Source: Hondaea fermentalgiana (taxonomy: Eukaryota > Sar > Bigyra > Thraustochytrida > Thraustochytriidae). Taken from it: 64,000 nucleotides of DNA. Shown in pieces: positions 19,429-30,300 of the stretch. Under the pieces are notes generated by a model. It had not been told where the DNA came from. It searched no databases and was given only the letters and a program-made list of their open reading frames with translations. How positions within the stretch are numbered: the first letter of the stretch is position 1; every line of letters begins with the position of its first letter. Position numbers and translations under genes: made by a program. The stretch covers positions 645,373 through 709,372 of the forward strand of contig NPFB01000040.1 of NCBI GenBank assembly GCA_014084085.1, in the 5' to 3' direction.

Positions 19429-20712
19429 TTACTCAGACTTGGCAAAAGCCGCGGCGGCGGGAACGCGGAAATGCAAGCAATACATCATTTTGCGCGGGGC
19501 AACATCTCGCACTTGACGCACCTCCACGGCATCGCGATCAAGTGAGCACCCCAAACTTTGCTCCGCGCGAGCCACAATGTCCTCCTTGTAATCTTCAGCG
19601 CTCGAAAAACAATAACAATGCACCAGAGGCAAAAGAGGCTTGGCATCATCGGATCGCTTGGCACGTTTGGCCGCAGGCTCATTGTCCGCATCATTCATGG
19701 CAACACCCGTTGCAGTGCCATCAAAAACATCCGGATCAAAGGCTCCTCGAAAGGCATCGAGAAATTCCAGACCTGAAGCGGGCAGATTCATGACCACGTG
19801 ATCAGGAACGACACCTGTTGATACAATGCGCGGAATAAAGGCTCGCGCGTCCTCATTGCTCGCGGTCACGAGCTTTTCAACCTTGTTCGCGGCAATATTG
19901 CCCACTAGCGCAGCATAGCTCTTGGGATTCAGGTCACTTGCGTATACTTTGAGTCCCTTGCGCGCGGCAGGAATAGCAAATGGCCCCACGCCGCAAAAGG
20001 CATCCACCAGAACCTCGTTCGCGTTGAAGCGGTTTACCAGGCGCCAGTGCTCTTCATGGAGCCGTGAATTCCAATACACATCGGCAAAGTCGAAGCGAAA
20101 GATACAGCCGTACTCCTTCACTTCAACCTCCGTGCTATTCTCCCCAGCAATTACCTCCATCGGAAAGGTGCGAAACTGATTCTCGATCGAGCCAACCTTG
20201 GTCACGACAGTGCGCAGCACCGGGTTCTTGTCAAGAATGACCTGCCCCACCTCGTATCGCCAAGGCAAGACCTCCTCGCGCAAATTTAGATGCGCAAGAT
20301 GGCCCACCGTCTCGAATGAAGACGGTAACTCTTTGATGTCCTCGGGAATCAGGCGACGCAAGACCTGCTCCACTGTCAAGTGCTCATACCCATTGCGCAC
20401 TTCCCAATCAATGAGCTCCGCTCCAGCCTTTTCACGCGAGGCCGGATCGACAATTTTATCCAAATCTTCAACACTTGGTACCAACGCAGGGTCGAGCACA
20501 ATGACCTTGGTCGTCTTACTGTCGCCGTCCTTCTCGTCCACCACGGAGCGTCGTCCACGACCCCTGACGGTAAACTTTTTCAATTTCGTCATGAGTCCTC
20601 CAACCTCACGCGGAGCGACGCGAAGCGCCAAGGTCGCTTGTTTTTCCTCAAACATCTCCCGGTCTATTTTAGCCTTGTTGCAAGAGCTCATCTTGGCCTT
20701 ATCCGTGCTCAT
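19429..20712 (-). CDS. TRM5: tRNA (guanine37-N1)-methyltransferase TRM5
   Basis: A 427-residue class I SAM-dependent methyltransferase that makes m1G37 next to the anticodon, preventing +1 frameshifting. Seen: the D1-like N-terminal part (GGLMTKLKKFTVRGRGRR), the central HLNLREEVLPWRYEVGQVIL and VGSIENQFRTFPMEVIAGE blocks, FRFDFADVYWNSRLHEEHWR, the SAM motif VDAFCGVGPFAIPAARKG, acidic motif YASDLNPKSYAALVGNI and the NLPASGLEFLDAF motif IV. The Met chosen begins MSTDKAKMSS; an earlier in-frame Met at 20833-20835 would add 41 basic, hydroxylated residues that could serve as a mitochondrial presequence, fitting the known dual targeting of Trm5. The family assignment is firm, the start is not. 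Confidence 0.93.
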   Translation of the reverse strand: MSTDKAKMSSCNKAKIDREMFEEKQATLALRVAPREVGGLMTKLKKFTVRGRGRRSVVDEKDGDSKTTKVIVLDPALVPSVEDLDKIVDPASREKAGAELIDWEVRNGYEHLTVEQVLRRLIPEDIKELPSSFETVGHLAHLNLREEVLPWRYEVGQVILDKNPVLRTVVTKVGSIENQFRTFPMEVIAGENSTEVEVKEYGCIFRFDFADVYWNSRLHEEHWRLVNRFNANEVLVDAFCGVGPFAIPAARKGLKVYASDLNPKSYAALVGNIAANKVEKLVTASNEDARAFIPRIVSTGVVPDHVVMNLPASGLEFLDAFRGAFDPDVFDGTATGVAMNDADNEPAAKRAKRSDDAKPLLPLVHCYCFSSAEDYKEDIVARAEQSLGCSLDRDAVEVRQVRDVAPRKMMYCLHFRVPAAAAFAKSE

Positions 20713-21315
20713 CGTCCTCCGCGTCGTCTTCGACGTGGTCCTCCAGCCAAGGGACTGCCCTGCACCGGCTCGAGCTCTCTCCAGGACCGTGCAAACGACG
20801 GGCTGGCCACGCGCCACGCGTGCGCCTACGAGCATGCACGCCCCGGGTCCTCCTCCTCCTCCTCCTCCTCCTCGGCAAGCCGCCCGCCCTTCACGCGCGC
20901 ACGTCTTTGGACGTTCTTGCTCGGGTTTGCCTGGGCCACAGACTCCTCCTCGTTGTCTTGTTGCCGAGATCACCTGGCTGGCTGGCTGCCAGCCAGGCGC
21001 ACTGTGCACGTGCGCATTCTTCACTTGCGCGCGAACTTGCCCCACTTGCTTTCCCGACTTTGATCCGCCCACCTTGGCGAGAGCGGGCAGGGCCGAGAGC
21101 AGCCTTATTACCTGATCCAATCTGAAGGAAGGCCGAGCAGAAGAAGAAGCCCGTTGGCTTGGCTCGACTCGACTCGACTCGGACGCGGCCGCGGGCGCGA
21201 GCGCTGCGCTCCGGCCTCCGTGGCCTCGCGCGTCCACTCGCTGGCCCGCTGCGGGCGCGTGGGCTGGCAGGCGAGCTGGCTCGCTGCTGCAGGCAGGAGA
21301 GGAAAAGAGAAGCCA
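20713..21315. promoter_or_regulatory. Divergent promoter region of TRM5 and the coiled-coil membrane protein
   Basis: 603 bases between two divergent starts, with a CCT run (about 20847-20873) and an ACTCG repeat (about 21163-21181). The alternative upstream TRM5 start lies in it. No promoter box was recognised; the call is from orientation. Confidence 0.45.
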
Positions 21316-23415
21316 ATGGCGTCGCAGGTTCGACCACGGTCAACAGGGCCAGGGACGACGACGACAAGAAGACGGCTGCCGAGGAGAGCCACTGCGGCGC
21401 TATGGTGCGCGGCAGTCTTGGCGTGCGTCCTCGCAGGGCCCACGGCGGCAAGAGCACAGGATACTGAAGTCTCGGATGAGGTTGTTCTTCTGCAAAGCTC
21501 GCTGCAACAGTGCAAGGCACTTGTCGGACCCCTGCGAGAAGGCGCCATGGCGCTCGAGGCCAAGCTTAAGACCTGCGGCGCAGAGACGCAGGCGAGCGAG
21601 AAAAGATACAATGCGCTCCAAGAGCAAATCCGACTCGACATGAACGAGCTCAAGGATCTTCGCGAGCGCGCGCGCCACGCAGAGGACAGCTTCTCTGATA
21701 AAGAGACGGATCTCGCCAAGCTTAAGCGCCAACTGAGAGATTTGCGGGCAAACAACACCAAACTCGTTCAGCTGGGAAAGCATCTCCGCGCGCAGAACAA
21801 AAAAGTCGCAGACGAACTCGACGACGCCCTTGCCCTTCTCGAAATCGAAAAATCCAGCGCCAACGACGCCAAGTCCGCGCACGACGAAGCCGTCGCCAAA
21901 GTAGATACCTTGGAAAAGCAGGTCCAAAACCTTCTCTCGTCGGAGACCCAAAAACAGGTCGCACGACTCACTCGCGAGGTCGAAGACCTCAAGCAAAAGC
22001 TTGAGAGCGCCGAGTCCGCGCGGGACGATCTCGAACGCGAGCGCGACACCGCGCAGACCTCGCTCGCTGACACCGAGCGCGATCTTCGCAAGACCAAGTC
22101 CGATCTCGAGGACGCCAACGAGCGCACAAAGGAACTTATCGGCGATCTATCGTCGCTCAAGACAGAAAAGAGTCGCATCGAGGCCGACCTGAATGACAAG
22201 GCTTCCAAACTCGACGCGGCCCAGTCCAGCGTCAGTGAGCTCGCATCTCAAAAGGACAGCGCCGAGAGTCGCGCCGCTGAGCTCAGCAAAAAGCAAGAGG
22301 CTGCCGCCGCCGAGTCAGAGCGTCTCAAGTCTGAATTCCTCAAATACAAGGAAAAGGTCGACGACCCTGCACTTGTGGACTACTTTGTGAAAAAGGCAGA
22401 GTGGCTCAAGAATCCTCACGTCGAGGGCGTCGACCGTGCTTACGAGAAGACGCTCAAGATGCTGGGCCCGCGTCTCGATCCGGCACAGGAAACTCTGCTC
22501 GAAATGCAGAGCATGCTGCAAGCCTCGCGTGAAAAGCTTTCCTCTGCCGTTGGCGAAACGGACGACTCGCCCTTCATCAGCGGTCTTCTCACCTACGGCA
22601 TCTTGCTCATTCCTTTCGGACTCAGTCTCTGCCTTCTTGTGCGTCTCAAGCGCTGCATCTCTCTCACAAAGGCCACCATGTTCATGAGCATGTACAATCT
22701 CATCTTCTCCGCTCTCGTCTTTGCCACCTCCTTCGCTACGGACGGCGAAGAACCCATGGCTGTCTTTCGCGAGCGAAACGAGACCGCCTTTGAGTCTTTG
22801 CAAATCATGCTCCCCATCTACTACAGCATCTACCTCTTCTTCTCGCTTCTCCTCTTTGCCAAGGCGCAGATTAATATGCGTTGCCGCTGTTCGCTGCGCG
22901 CACCGCTCCTTCTTGTGGTACCCCTGTCCGTCCTGATCCACTATTATCGTGCCGTGTGGCTTCCATCGATGCGCGACGAGAAGCCGAAAATGGAGTCCAT
23001 TTACTGGGCGGCCTACGCAGGTGCCTTTTTGCTACAATTTGGACTCATCACCTGCTGCGCCAAGGCTCCCGGGAAAAAGGAGGATGACCTCGAACTTCCC
23101 CTCCTCTCCGCCAAGACTGCAGGACGTGCCCACGGTCACCGCGTCGCGGAAGCGCAAGAGTCTCAGGAAGGCCACGTCATTAATGTCTCTGCCGACGTCC
23201 TCAGTCCCGAAGATGTCACTGAATCACTCACCGAAGGCGCGGAGCGCGTGCGCGACAAAGCGAGCGCTATTGCGGAATCCTTCAAGACAGGCCGGTCCGT
23301 AAAGGATATTGAGTCTGACCAGCGCAAGTCTAAAAAGTCCACCAAGAAAAAGAAAAAGAAGAAACCGCCCTCGACTGACGATCTTGAGTCTCTGGAGGAC
23401 CGCAAGGTTGACTAA
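21316..23415 (+). CDS. Signal-peptide, coiled-coil, five-TM membrane protein of unknown family
   Basis: A 699-residue protein. A basic start is followed by a hydrophobic stretch ending in an AxA site (AALWCAAVLACVLAGPTAARA), a credible signal peptide. Residues about 50-400 form a long, charged coiled coil (heptads such as LKRQLRDLRANNTKLVQLGK). Five hydrophobic segments follow at about 419-445, 455-475, 497-515, 527-547 and 563-582. The last 115 residues are hydrophilic and end in a Lys run with PPS and acidic residues. With the coil in the ER or Golgi lumen (or outside) and the tail in the cytosol, a tethering or scaffolding role is possible. I recognise no named family. The Met taken is the one directly before the signal peptide. 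AATAAA follows the stop. Confidence 0.78.
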   Translation: MASQVRPRSTGPGTTTTRRRLPRRATAALWCAAVLACVLAGPTAARAQDTEVSDEVVLLQSSLQQCKALVGPLREGAMALEAKLKTCGAETQASEKRYNALQEQIRLDMNELKDLRERARHAEDSFSDKETDLAKLKRQLRDLRANNTKLVQLGKHLRAQNKKVADELDDALALLEIEKSSANDAKSAHDEAVAKVDTLEKQVQNLLSSETQKQVARLTREVEDLKQKLESAESARDDLERERDTAQTSLADTERDLRKTKSDLEDANERTKELIGDLSSLKTEKSRIEADLNDKASKLDAAQSSVSELASQKDSAESRAAELSKKQEAAAAESERLKSEFLKYKEKVDDPALVDYFVKKAEWLKNPHVEGVDRAYEKTLKMLGPRLDPAQETLLEMQSMLQASREKLSSAVGETDDSPFISGLLTYGILLIPFGLSLCLLVRLKRCISLTKATMFMSMYNLIFSALVFATSFATDGEEPMAVFRERNETAFESLQIMLPIYYSIYLFFSLLLFAKAQINMRCRCSLRAPLLLVVPLSVLIHYYRAVWLPSMRDEKPKMESIYWAAYAGAFLLQFGLITCCAKAPGKKEDDLELPLLSAKTAGRAHGHRVAEAQESQEGHVINVSADVLSPEDVTESLTEGAERVRDKASAIAESFKTGRSVKDIESDQRKSKKSTKKKKKKKPPSTDDLESLEDRKVD

Positions 23416-23531
23416 AAGGCTGATAGGGACCGTGCTGATCTCTGTAGCGAGAGCGATCAGTGGTCGACGGCTATAGTCTGCCTAAACCTGAACCACTCCG
23501 AATCCCCGGGCTACTCATTCATCATCTCGAA

Positions 23532-23537
23532 AATAAA
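23532..23537 (+). terminator. Poly(A) signal AATAAA after the coiled-coil gene
   Basis: Canonical AATAAA about 115 bases after the stop codon. Confidence 0.5.
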
Positions 23538-24155
23538 CATGATAGAGACGTGTCTGTGTTCTTTCGCTTCTCTTGATTTAGTAAAGAGCATGTCGATGGA
23601 ATCAACATCATCGGCAGCGGAGTCTCTTCCTTCGCTTTCTTTTCATTTCTTGTCGGGTTCCTTTCCATGCAGTATTCCGCGTCGCGTCTGACTGGTCCTT
23701 ATCTCAACTTTTTGCTCACCAAGAAGATTACCATCAAATTGCATGCTTTGCCTACTTTACTCACTTTGCTCATTCTTCACTTGCCGTTGCTTGCTTGCTT
23801 GCTTGTTTGCTCACTTGCCTTTGGAAAGGGGAAAAAATCCATCTTCGCTGCTGTCACCATTCATCACTCGCCACGAAGAAAAGTCCTGGCTGGGACCATT
23901 CCAATTGGGGGCACGTTCCCCTGCCGTGTCAATCAATCAAATCTGCCCGGAAAGGAAAAAGGTCCGCAAATCGAATGAAGGACCGAATGGAAATGCTCTG
24001 CGCCCCCGCGCGACCACCCACTCGCCAGACAGCTCCTAAAGGTCAACTGTCAGTCCTGCAGCTCTTCTCGGCGCTCTCGCGCGCCGTCTCGCGTACTGCG
24101 CACTTCGGCCTTTCTTCGAGGCACCCGAGGGCGGTATCTTTGGAATAAAGTTTAC

Positions 24156-24169
24156 CCGAGACGTCTCGG
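24156..24169. promoter_or_regulatory. Perfect 14-bp palindrome with GACGTC core
   Basis: CCGAGACGTCTCGG reads identically on both strands. GACGTC is the core bound by many bZIP dimers (CRE/ATF type). It lies about 400 bases upstream of the F-box/LRR start codon. Function is inferred only from symmetry and position. Confidence 0.4.
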
Positions 24170-24573
24170 CCCCCTACATCTACTAGGTCAAACTTCGGGA
24201 CGACTCGTTTTATACTCCCAGTATGCTCCCCCGGGAAAACAAGAAGCAGACCCGCGAGCGGCGGCCGGGTCCAGATCTTCCAACTTTCAAAACACGATCA
24301 ATCTGCAAATCGTCAACTCGAGACCACGGAGCTGCCGCGCGCAGAGCTCTGCTTGCCTGCGTGTCTGCGTGCTCGCTCGCTCGCTTGCTTGCTTGCGCTG
24401 CCCGCGCTACTCGCAGACGCCAGGGGCGCTGCCTGCTCCGCGCGACCCCGCCGGCCTCCGACGCGGCGTCCGTCCCCGTTCTTTGTGTTCGCCAGGAGGG
24501 TGATCACAGCAAAGATTGCCGGCACCATTCCCCGCCGGGCAGCCCCAGACGCGAAGCCTGCGAGAAAGCCACG

Positions 24574-27114
24574 ATGCCGAACAGGAGCGGCGGCGGCGCC
24601 ACCGGCGCCACCGTCGCCAAGCCGAACGCCCTCGCTGCGGACAAGAGCGGCAAGAGCGACAAGCGCAAGCTGCTAATGTCCGGCGAGAGACACAACGTTG
24701 CGTTCATGACGGCCCTGCTGGCGGGCCTCGTGGCACCGCGCTTCTTCAGCCTGCCCGACAAGGTCGCAGAGGACACCGTAATCAGTTTCCTCAGTCTCCG
24801 CGACGCCATGATCGTGCGCACGGCCTCTACACAGCTCCGCGCTCTCGTGGAAGCCTCGCTCGCTCGACGCACGGTCGTCGATATTTCGCGAGTCAGCGCT
24901 TCCGACGAGGACATCGTCGCGCTCCTCAACATGTGCCCCGCGGCCGAGACCCTGACCTTGCGCGAAAACATCTTTGCTGGACCCAACTTCGGACGTGCGC
25001 TCAGCCCCAATCTCCGTAGACTCGAAATTGTGAACTGTCCCGAACTCCGGGTCTCCTCCACGCCCTCGTCCGAGGAGCCCCCCATGGCAAAAATTCTTGC
25101 GCATTGCCGAGACCTCGAGATTCTCATCTCCAACGCAATGTGCGATCGCGCTCTTCGCGCGCTCGCAGACGCATGCGGACCAACGCTTCGCGAAGTCTCC
25201 TGCCGTGAGTCGGGCCACCATGTCACCGGCGCAGGTGTCCTCACTCTCGTCCAGGCGAGTCCACGCCTGCGCGCACTCGATCTTTCGTGGTGCGCAATGG
25301 GCGACGAGCATTTTCAAACCATCGCAGGTGTGCCAAGTGTGCGGGAGCGGCTCCAAGTCCTCGACATTTCCGGATGCTGTGATGTCCGCGAGCCCTCCCA
25401 GCAGCGGCGCACATATACCTTGACCGAGGAGGGCGTAGCACTGGGGATCCTGCGCATGCACGCATTGCGCCAATTTGCCTGCGACGGCCTTTTTCCCGAA
25501 GGCCCGCTCTTTTTCGCCCTGTCGGAACATCGAGGATTTCCTCTCGACCTAGATCCCAACTCGACCCACACAGGTGTCACGCTGGTACGGTCGACTCTGT
25601 CTGCGCTGCGTTTCGGTGACTGCCCCCGGCTTGACTCCGGCGAGCAGCTTCGCCGCTTTGCTCATGCAGTCGGTCCCAATCTGCGTGTTCTCGAGCTCAA
25701 GGGCTGCAAGGAGATCTCTGATATTGGCGGGCTCTGCGAACTCGCCAAGGCCTCTCCGCGGCTCGAGGAAATTTGCTTGAGCGGATGCATTGGGGCTTCG
25801 AACCTCTTCATGCAGACGCTTGCTTCCTCTTGCCCGCGTCTCCGCAAGGCTGCCTTTCGCCGCGTCGAGCGGCTATCCGACGTCGGTGTGGAAGCCCTCG
25901 TGAGTGGTTGCCACGCCCTCGAGTACGTCGACCTTTCTGGCTGTCTTGGCATCACGGACCGCGGCCTTGAGCATCTCATGCAATGTACAAACCTGCAAAC
26001 TCTGCTTATTTATTGCTGCAGCGCCATCACCGACCACGGATTCCTCCGTGCGCTGGGCATCGAGGCCTCCACTGTCGAGCTCGAGGTCGCCCCTCAAGCC
26101 GGCACAGAGGAGGCGCTCTCCGAGGCGGCCACAGCGGCTGCAACTTTTTCGCTCTTCACCGACAAATCCGCGGTCAAGGCGCCTGTGGCGTGGCCCCGCT
26201 TGGAACACCTTGATCTGAGCTGGTGCTTCCACATTTCTGCGCCTTGCTTTCTGGCAATCATGCAGCGCCTTCCGAACCTGCGCAAGCTCTCCATGGAAGG
26301 CTTCGACCATTTTACTTCAAAGGATCTTGCCCGGATCCAGTGTTTTGGGCCCCGGGTTGTCATCGAAGCCAGTCACCATGCTGACGATGCGATGGAGCGT
26401 CATATTCAGCATCTTCACCGTCTCAACGTAGTCGACGACAAACGTAGTCTATCCGGGTCACGCCTACGCGCGCGCTCGGCCGACTCGACGCAAATATCGC
26501 CCAAGCTTGCTGCCTCGCCAGCCACCAGCCCCACGGCCAAAAGAGCTGCGGGACCCAAAAAGGGGTTGCGTCGCAAGGGCTCAGGTGACTTTGCGCATCA
26601 TATCACGCTTTATCAGCCTGTTCCTCATACCGTGGGAAGCCCTCGTGCGCGCGCACGCAACCGCGCGGCCTCGCTGTCCTCGCCCAAACATAATTTGGCG
26701 CTGGACCTGCTTTTGCCGCCCCCGGCGCTTCCCGTCGTCGATACGGAGCGACGCTGCGAGATTGACAAAACTCGCGTTCTTTCGTCACCGCAGCGCATCG
26801 GACCCAATGGTGCGCACCTTGTGCGTCGCGTATCCCTAGAAGATCTCGAGGCCATGGAAAGCCCGATTGGACCTGAAGATCTGCTACAAGCGCGTCCCCG
26901 AGCATACTCGGAAGCCCTTACGGGGGAAAGTGTCCCTGATGCAAAGGTATCCTTGGGTCGAGCTAGTTCTTTTCGTTCAAGCTCAGGTGAAACTTTTCTT
27001 GGGGAATCTCGCGGCGAGACGCTGAGCAGAGATCATGGAAATCTATGCCGGCGCCGTTTCGGTGACGACCAGCAGGACCTCTCCCGCCTCAGTGCCTTTG
27101 CTGCTGCAAAGTGA
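24574..27114 (+). CDS. F-box and leucine-rich-repeat protein (FBXL type)
   Basis: An 846-residue probable substrate receptor of an SCF (SKP1-cullin-F-box) ubiquitin ligase. Residues about 58-96 form the F-box (FSLPDKVAEDTVISFLSLRD). Residues about 98-600 hold cysteine-containing LRRs of the FBXL/AMN1 kind (ALDLSWCAMGDEHF, VLELKGCKEISDIGGLCELA, YVDLSGCLGITDRGLEHLM, HLDLSWCFHISAPCF). The last 220 residues are Ser/Pro/Arg-rich and probably disordered, with RVSLEDL- and RAYSEA-like sites that could be phosphorylated. The Met in ACGATGCC is taken because the frame upstream is Arg/Ala-rich leader sequence. No intron is needed. The degradation target cannot be read from sequence. Confidence 0.88.
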   Translation: MPNRSGGGATGATVAKPNALAADKSGKSDKRKLLMSGERHNVAFMTALLAGLVAPRFFSLPDKVAEDTVISFLSLRDAMIVRTASTQLRALVEASLARRTVVDISRVSASDEDIVALLNMCPAAETLTLRENIFAGPNFGRALSPNLRRLEIVNCPELRVSSTPSSEEPPMAKILAHCRDLEILISNAMCDRALRALADACGPTLREVSCRESGHHVTGAGVLTLVQASPRLRALDLSWCAMGDEHFQTIAGVPSVRERLQVLDISGCCDVREPSQQRRTYTLTEEGVALGILRMHALRQFACDGLFPEGPLFFALSEHRGFPLDLDPNSTHTGVTLVRSTLSALRFGDCPRLDSGEQLRRFAHAVGPNLRVLELKGCKEISDIGGLCELAKASPRLEEICLSGCIGASNLFMQTLASSCPRLRKAAFRRVERLSDVGVEALVSGCHALEYVDLSGCLGITDRGLEHLMQCTNLQTLLIYCCSAITDHGFLRALGIEASTVELEVAPQAGTEEALSEAATAAATFSLFTDKSAVKAPVAWPRLEHLDLSWCFHISAPCFLAIMQRLPNLRKLSMEGFDHFTSKDLARIQCFGPRVVIEASHHADDAMERHIQHLHRLNVVDDKRSLSGSRLRARSADSTQISPKLAASPATSPTAKRAAGPKKGLRRKGSGDFAHHITLYQPVPHTVGSPRARARNRAASLSSPKHNLALDLLLPPPALPVVDTERRCEIDKTRVLSSPQRIGPNGAHLVRRVSLEDLEAMESPIGPEDLLQARPRAYSEALTGESVPDAKVSLGRASSFRSSSGETFLGESRGETLSRDHGNLCRRRFGDDQQDLSRLSAFAAAK

Positions 27115-27176
27115 GGCAATTAGCGGGAGCGGATGGAACGAGACCGACCGCAAGGTTGCGTCTCCCCCTCGCTTAC

Positions 27177-27182
27177 TTTATT
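27177..27182 (-). terminator. Possible poly(A) signal AATAAA of the DEP-polycystin gene
   Basis: AATAAA on the minus strand (TTTATT on plus) about 180 bases after the stop of the minus-strand channel gene, in the 249-base convergent spacer. Confidence 0.4.
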
Positions 27183-27363
27183 GTTACTTATTTACAAAAC
27201 AAAAGCTAAGTTCTTTCTTCATTTTCAATAGTTGATCACAAGAGTCGAGGGCATGTCACCTGCGCGCAAGAGAAAAATTTTGGTTATGCGGACTTGCTCA
27301 CATCGATCGATCGAGTGGAAATCATACGGCAAAAGGATGAACGAGAACAATACCACGAATATA

Positions 27364-30300
27364 TCATTCATTATCTTTCACGAGAACCATGCGGGATCCG
27401 CTGACGAGAGCGCTGTCTCTGCGAAATTCAAGGTCCGCTTCGGGAACAATCTTCGTGGGCACGAGACGATTCCGTTTCGGGCCCTCTGAAGCACGTAAGA
27501 GACGGGTTTCGGCTGCGAGTTCGTCAAAAGAATACGCTTTGGCCACCTCGTCGCTCTCGCCCATCATTTCAGGCATCCATTGCCCGGCACGCTTCATCGT
27601 ATACAGAGAGTCCGAGCCCGAAGTCGCAAGAGGTACTCTCCTCATCGAGTGCAAAATCTCCTTGTCCGTCGCAGATGAGCGCACAAGGGGGCCGTTGGCT
27701 CGAGAAGAGGCATCCGGGCTTCGCGTCAACCACTCCTTGAGCGTTTCGAGTTCGCTTGCGGCCTCATCCGTGTACATGTGTCGCTTGAGCTCATTGTTGA
27801 GAGCGTATTCTTGCTTTTTTTGGTGCTGGAAGGACTCCAACATCAGTGCCTGGAAGAGGGAGAGGAGCACGAAGATCGAAAAGAAGAGATAAAAACCAAG
27901 CAACAAGAATCCTGTTGTCCCTGTGAGTAAACTTGGAAGCGCACTTGCGTGAAAGGACTTCCACGGCGCTCCACCAAACATGGACCCGAAAAAGGTCATT
28001 GCCGCCATCGTCGGACTCTTGAACTCGGGTGCTGAGGATTGCATGATGGCATATGCGGACATGGAGAACGCCACAAAATTCCCAAGGAACGAAAGTACAA
28101 TAATCTCCACCTCTCTGCTCACACCCCCAAGTGTTCGCATAATCACGGCGAAAATGTCGTATCTCGCGCCGCCAAGCTTGGCCATGAGCCCTACACATGT
28201 AAAGAACATGGCTGCCACCAGACACGTGTGCGACGCGTTGCCGGCATCAAAGAGATACTCAAAGGGGTCGTGCGCATATTGGGATTCTTCTTGGGAACGC
28301 GCGTGCCACGCGTTTCCAGATTCCACAACACCCTCCAAGTATTCGCGCTGTCGGGCATTGTGCTCAGCATGCAGCACAAGACCTACCAAAGATAAGACCA
28401 CTCGCGACATCATGCTGGCCGACCGAAGCGAGCGCATGTAGCGCCCGTGCGTGTACCACGCAGCCACAACATACTCAATAACACAGAGAGACCAAGCGAT
28501 CCAAAGGAGCCCCGTGGCCCAATGTTGGTGCTCGAGTTCTATTGCTGAGGTGCGAACGACAACCTCGTTGCGCACTGGACCCATGTGAGCCAGAGCGCGA
28601 ATGACTGTTACCGTGGGCGGTTTGGTCTGCGCAGAAAGGATCACAAGTTGAAGCGCGAGCCGGCTCGGTTGCAGGTGGTCGGGTTGCTCTCCCATTTCCT
28701 GGAACACATTTGCATTGGCCATTTGGCTCGCGCTCCCTGTATAATTGTTTGCTTGCCAAAGCATCGTGCGACGGGAAGAAAAGTTGTCAATGTGTGCCAG
28801 GCCGCTCGTCGTTGCTCGCGAATCGCGAAAGCAAGGAATCGAATCAATCTGTGTGAGATTCTCGCCCTGAAATCCTGCAATGCTCGCAGCGCGAGCGCGA
28901 AAGTTTCGTTCCGACACTGCGTCTGCGGTGCAATCCACGGCTTCCGGAACCGAAACCAATAAGGTGGGGTAGTCGACGAGCGCAAAGTGTCGACCGAGCC
29001 AAGGGAATCCAGGCGCAAGCATCGAATCCTCAAGCCAGCGGGCAAAGTCGGAAATGGTGCTAAGATGATCGAATTGACTCTGCGTGAAAGTGTCCTGAAT
29101 CCCGGACGTGAGATCAAGTGTCGAGGTCACACCCAGAGAAACCTCTAGAACGAGTGCAATTACCATGAACACGTGCACAAACTTGGAAAGCAACTTGAGT
29201 CCTCGTGACAGCGGCGTCATAGGAGCATGCGAGAGCCGTGCGGCAGCCCCACTGAGCTGCGCAAGAAGACGGAGAGCCCGACGTTGCGCTTCGCGCTGAC
29301 TGATGTTGCCAACAACATCAATGGGTTTATTCGGATCGTATACCACAGGATCGTAGTTTTGACTGTGATTTCCGCCAAAACCGTATGTGAGGCTCCCGAA
29401 ACCACCAATGCTCCCTGTCGGAAAGACGTTGGAGCTCTGACTCGGATCAAAGGGTCGCAACTTGACGATGCTTTGATTGTCGTCAAGAGCATTGTCAATG
29501 TCGTAGACGTTGAGAGTGCGAGCCGACCTGGAAAACGCAGACGAGGCCGTGGTCCGTTCTACGATTGGCTGTTTTGATGGAGCAAAAAGACCCGCAGGGG
29601 TGGCAGAGCCTGCTCGTGGAATAACCTCAATGCGTTTTTTCTCGAGCAGCCTGTCCAGCAAGTAGCGCGCCTTGATATCGTGGCAATCTTGCACGAGATC
29701 TTTAATAATCGTGACGCTCTCTCCGACGCTGAGGTGTGCGACCTTGCGGTCGTCCTTTTGTCTTTCATATTCCCTGGAGAAGCGGTTCACAAAATGTTCG
29801 AGAAGCCTACCTCGAAGGTTGATGTTACCGCAATAGGTGTCCTTGTGCTGGCATAGAGCGTGTGCGCTGTCGAGAAAGCGGGCGCTCCCATTGACATTGT
29901 AGATGTAACCCTCGTCCAAGAGTTGTTGCGCAATCTGTATGGCTCTTTCGCGCGGATAAACGTTGCGCACTGACACGCACCAGTCCACAAGCTCCGATGC
30001 AACAAAGCAGTGCTTGATGAGCTTTCCGTACGCGATTCTGTCCTTGAGCTTTGGGCCCGAGTTGTCGCGTAGCTGGCGATGCAGCAGATTGAGGTCCGAA
30101 GGCGCCACGAGCAAGTTCACGGTATAAGGGTGCGCCACCCGGAAGAAGAGATTCCGGCTGTTCTCGAAGGGTTTAAAGCGCTGCGTTCCGTGCGAAATGA
30201 GGCCTCGTGTCCACATTTCTTCGCAGATGAGCACGGCGAGGTGCTCCGTTGTTCCGTACGTTTTCATGATCCACTGCACAAGTTCGCTCGCAACAAAGCA

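Larger units (their letters stand above)
23416..24573. other. Spacer between coiled-coil protein and F-box/LRR gene
   Basis: 1.16 kb of moderate GC. It holds the upstream gene's poly(A) signal, short CTTG-type runs (about 23785-23812 and 24383-24395) and a perfect 14-base palindrome with an ACGT core at 24156-24169, followed by a TATA-like TTTTATAC near 24209. It is the likely promoter and 5' UTR region of the F-box gene. No further gene seen. Confidence 0.5.

Noticed and set aside
20713..21237. N-terminal extension of TRM5 of up to 175 residues
   Set aside because: The extension translates repeat-rich leader DNA. Only the 41-residue form starting at 20835 is kept as a possible mitochondrial isoform.
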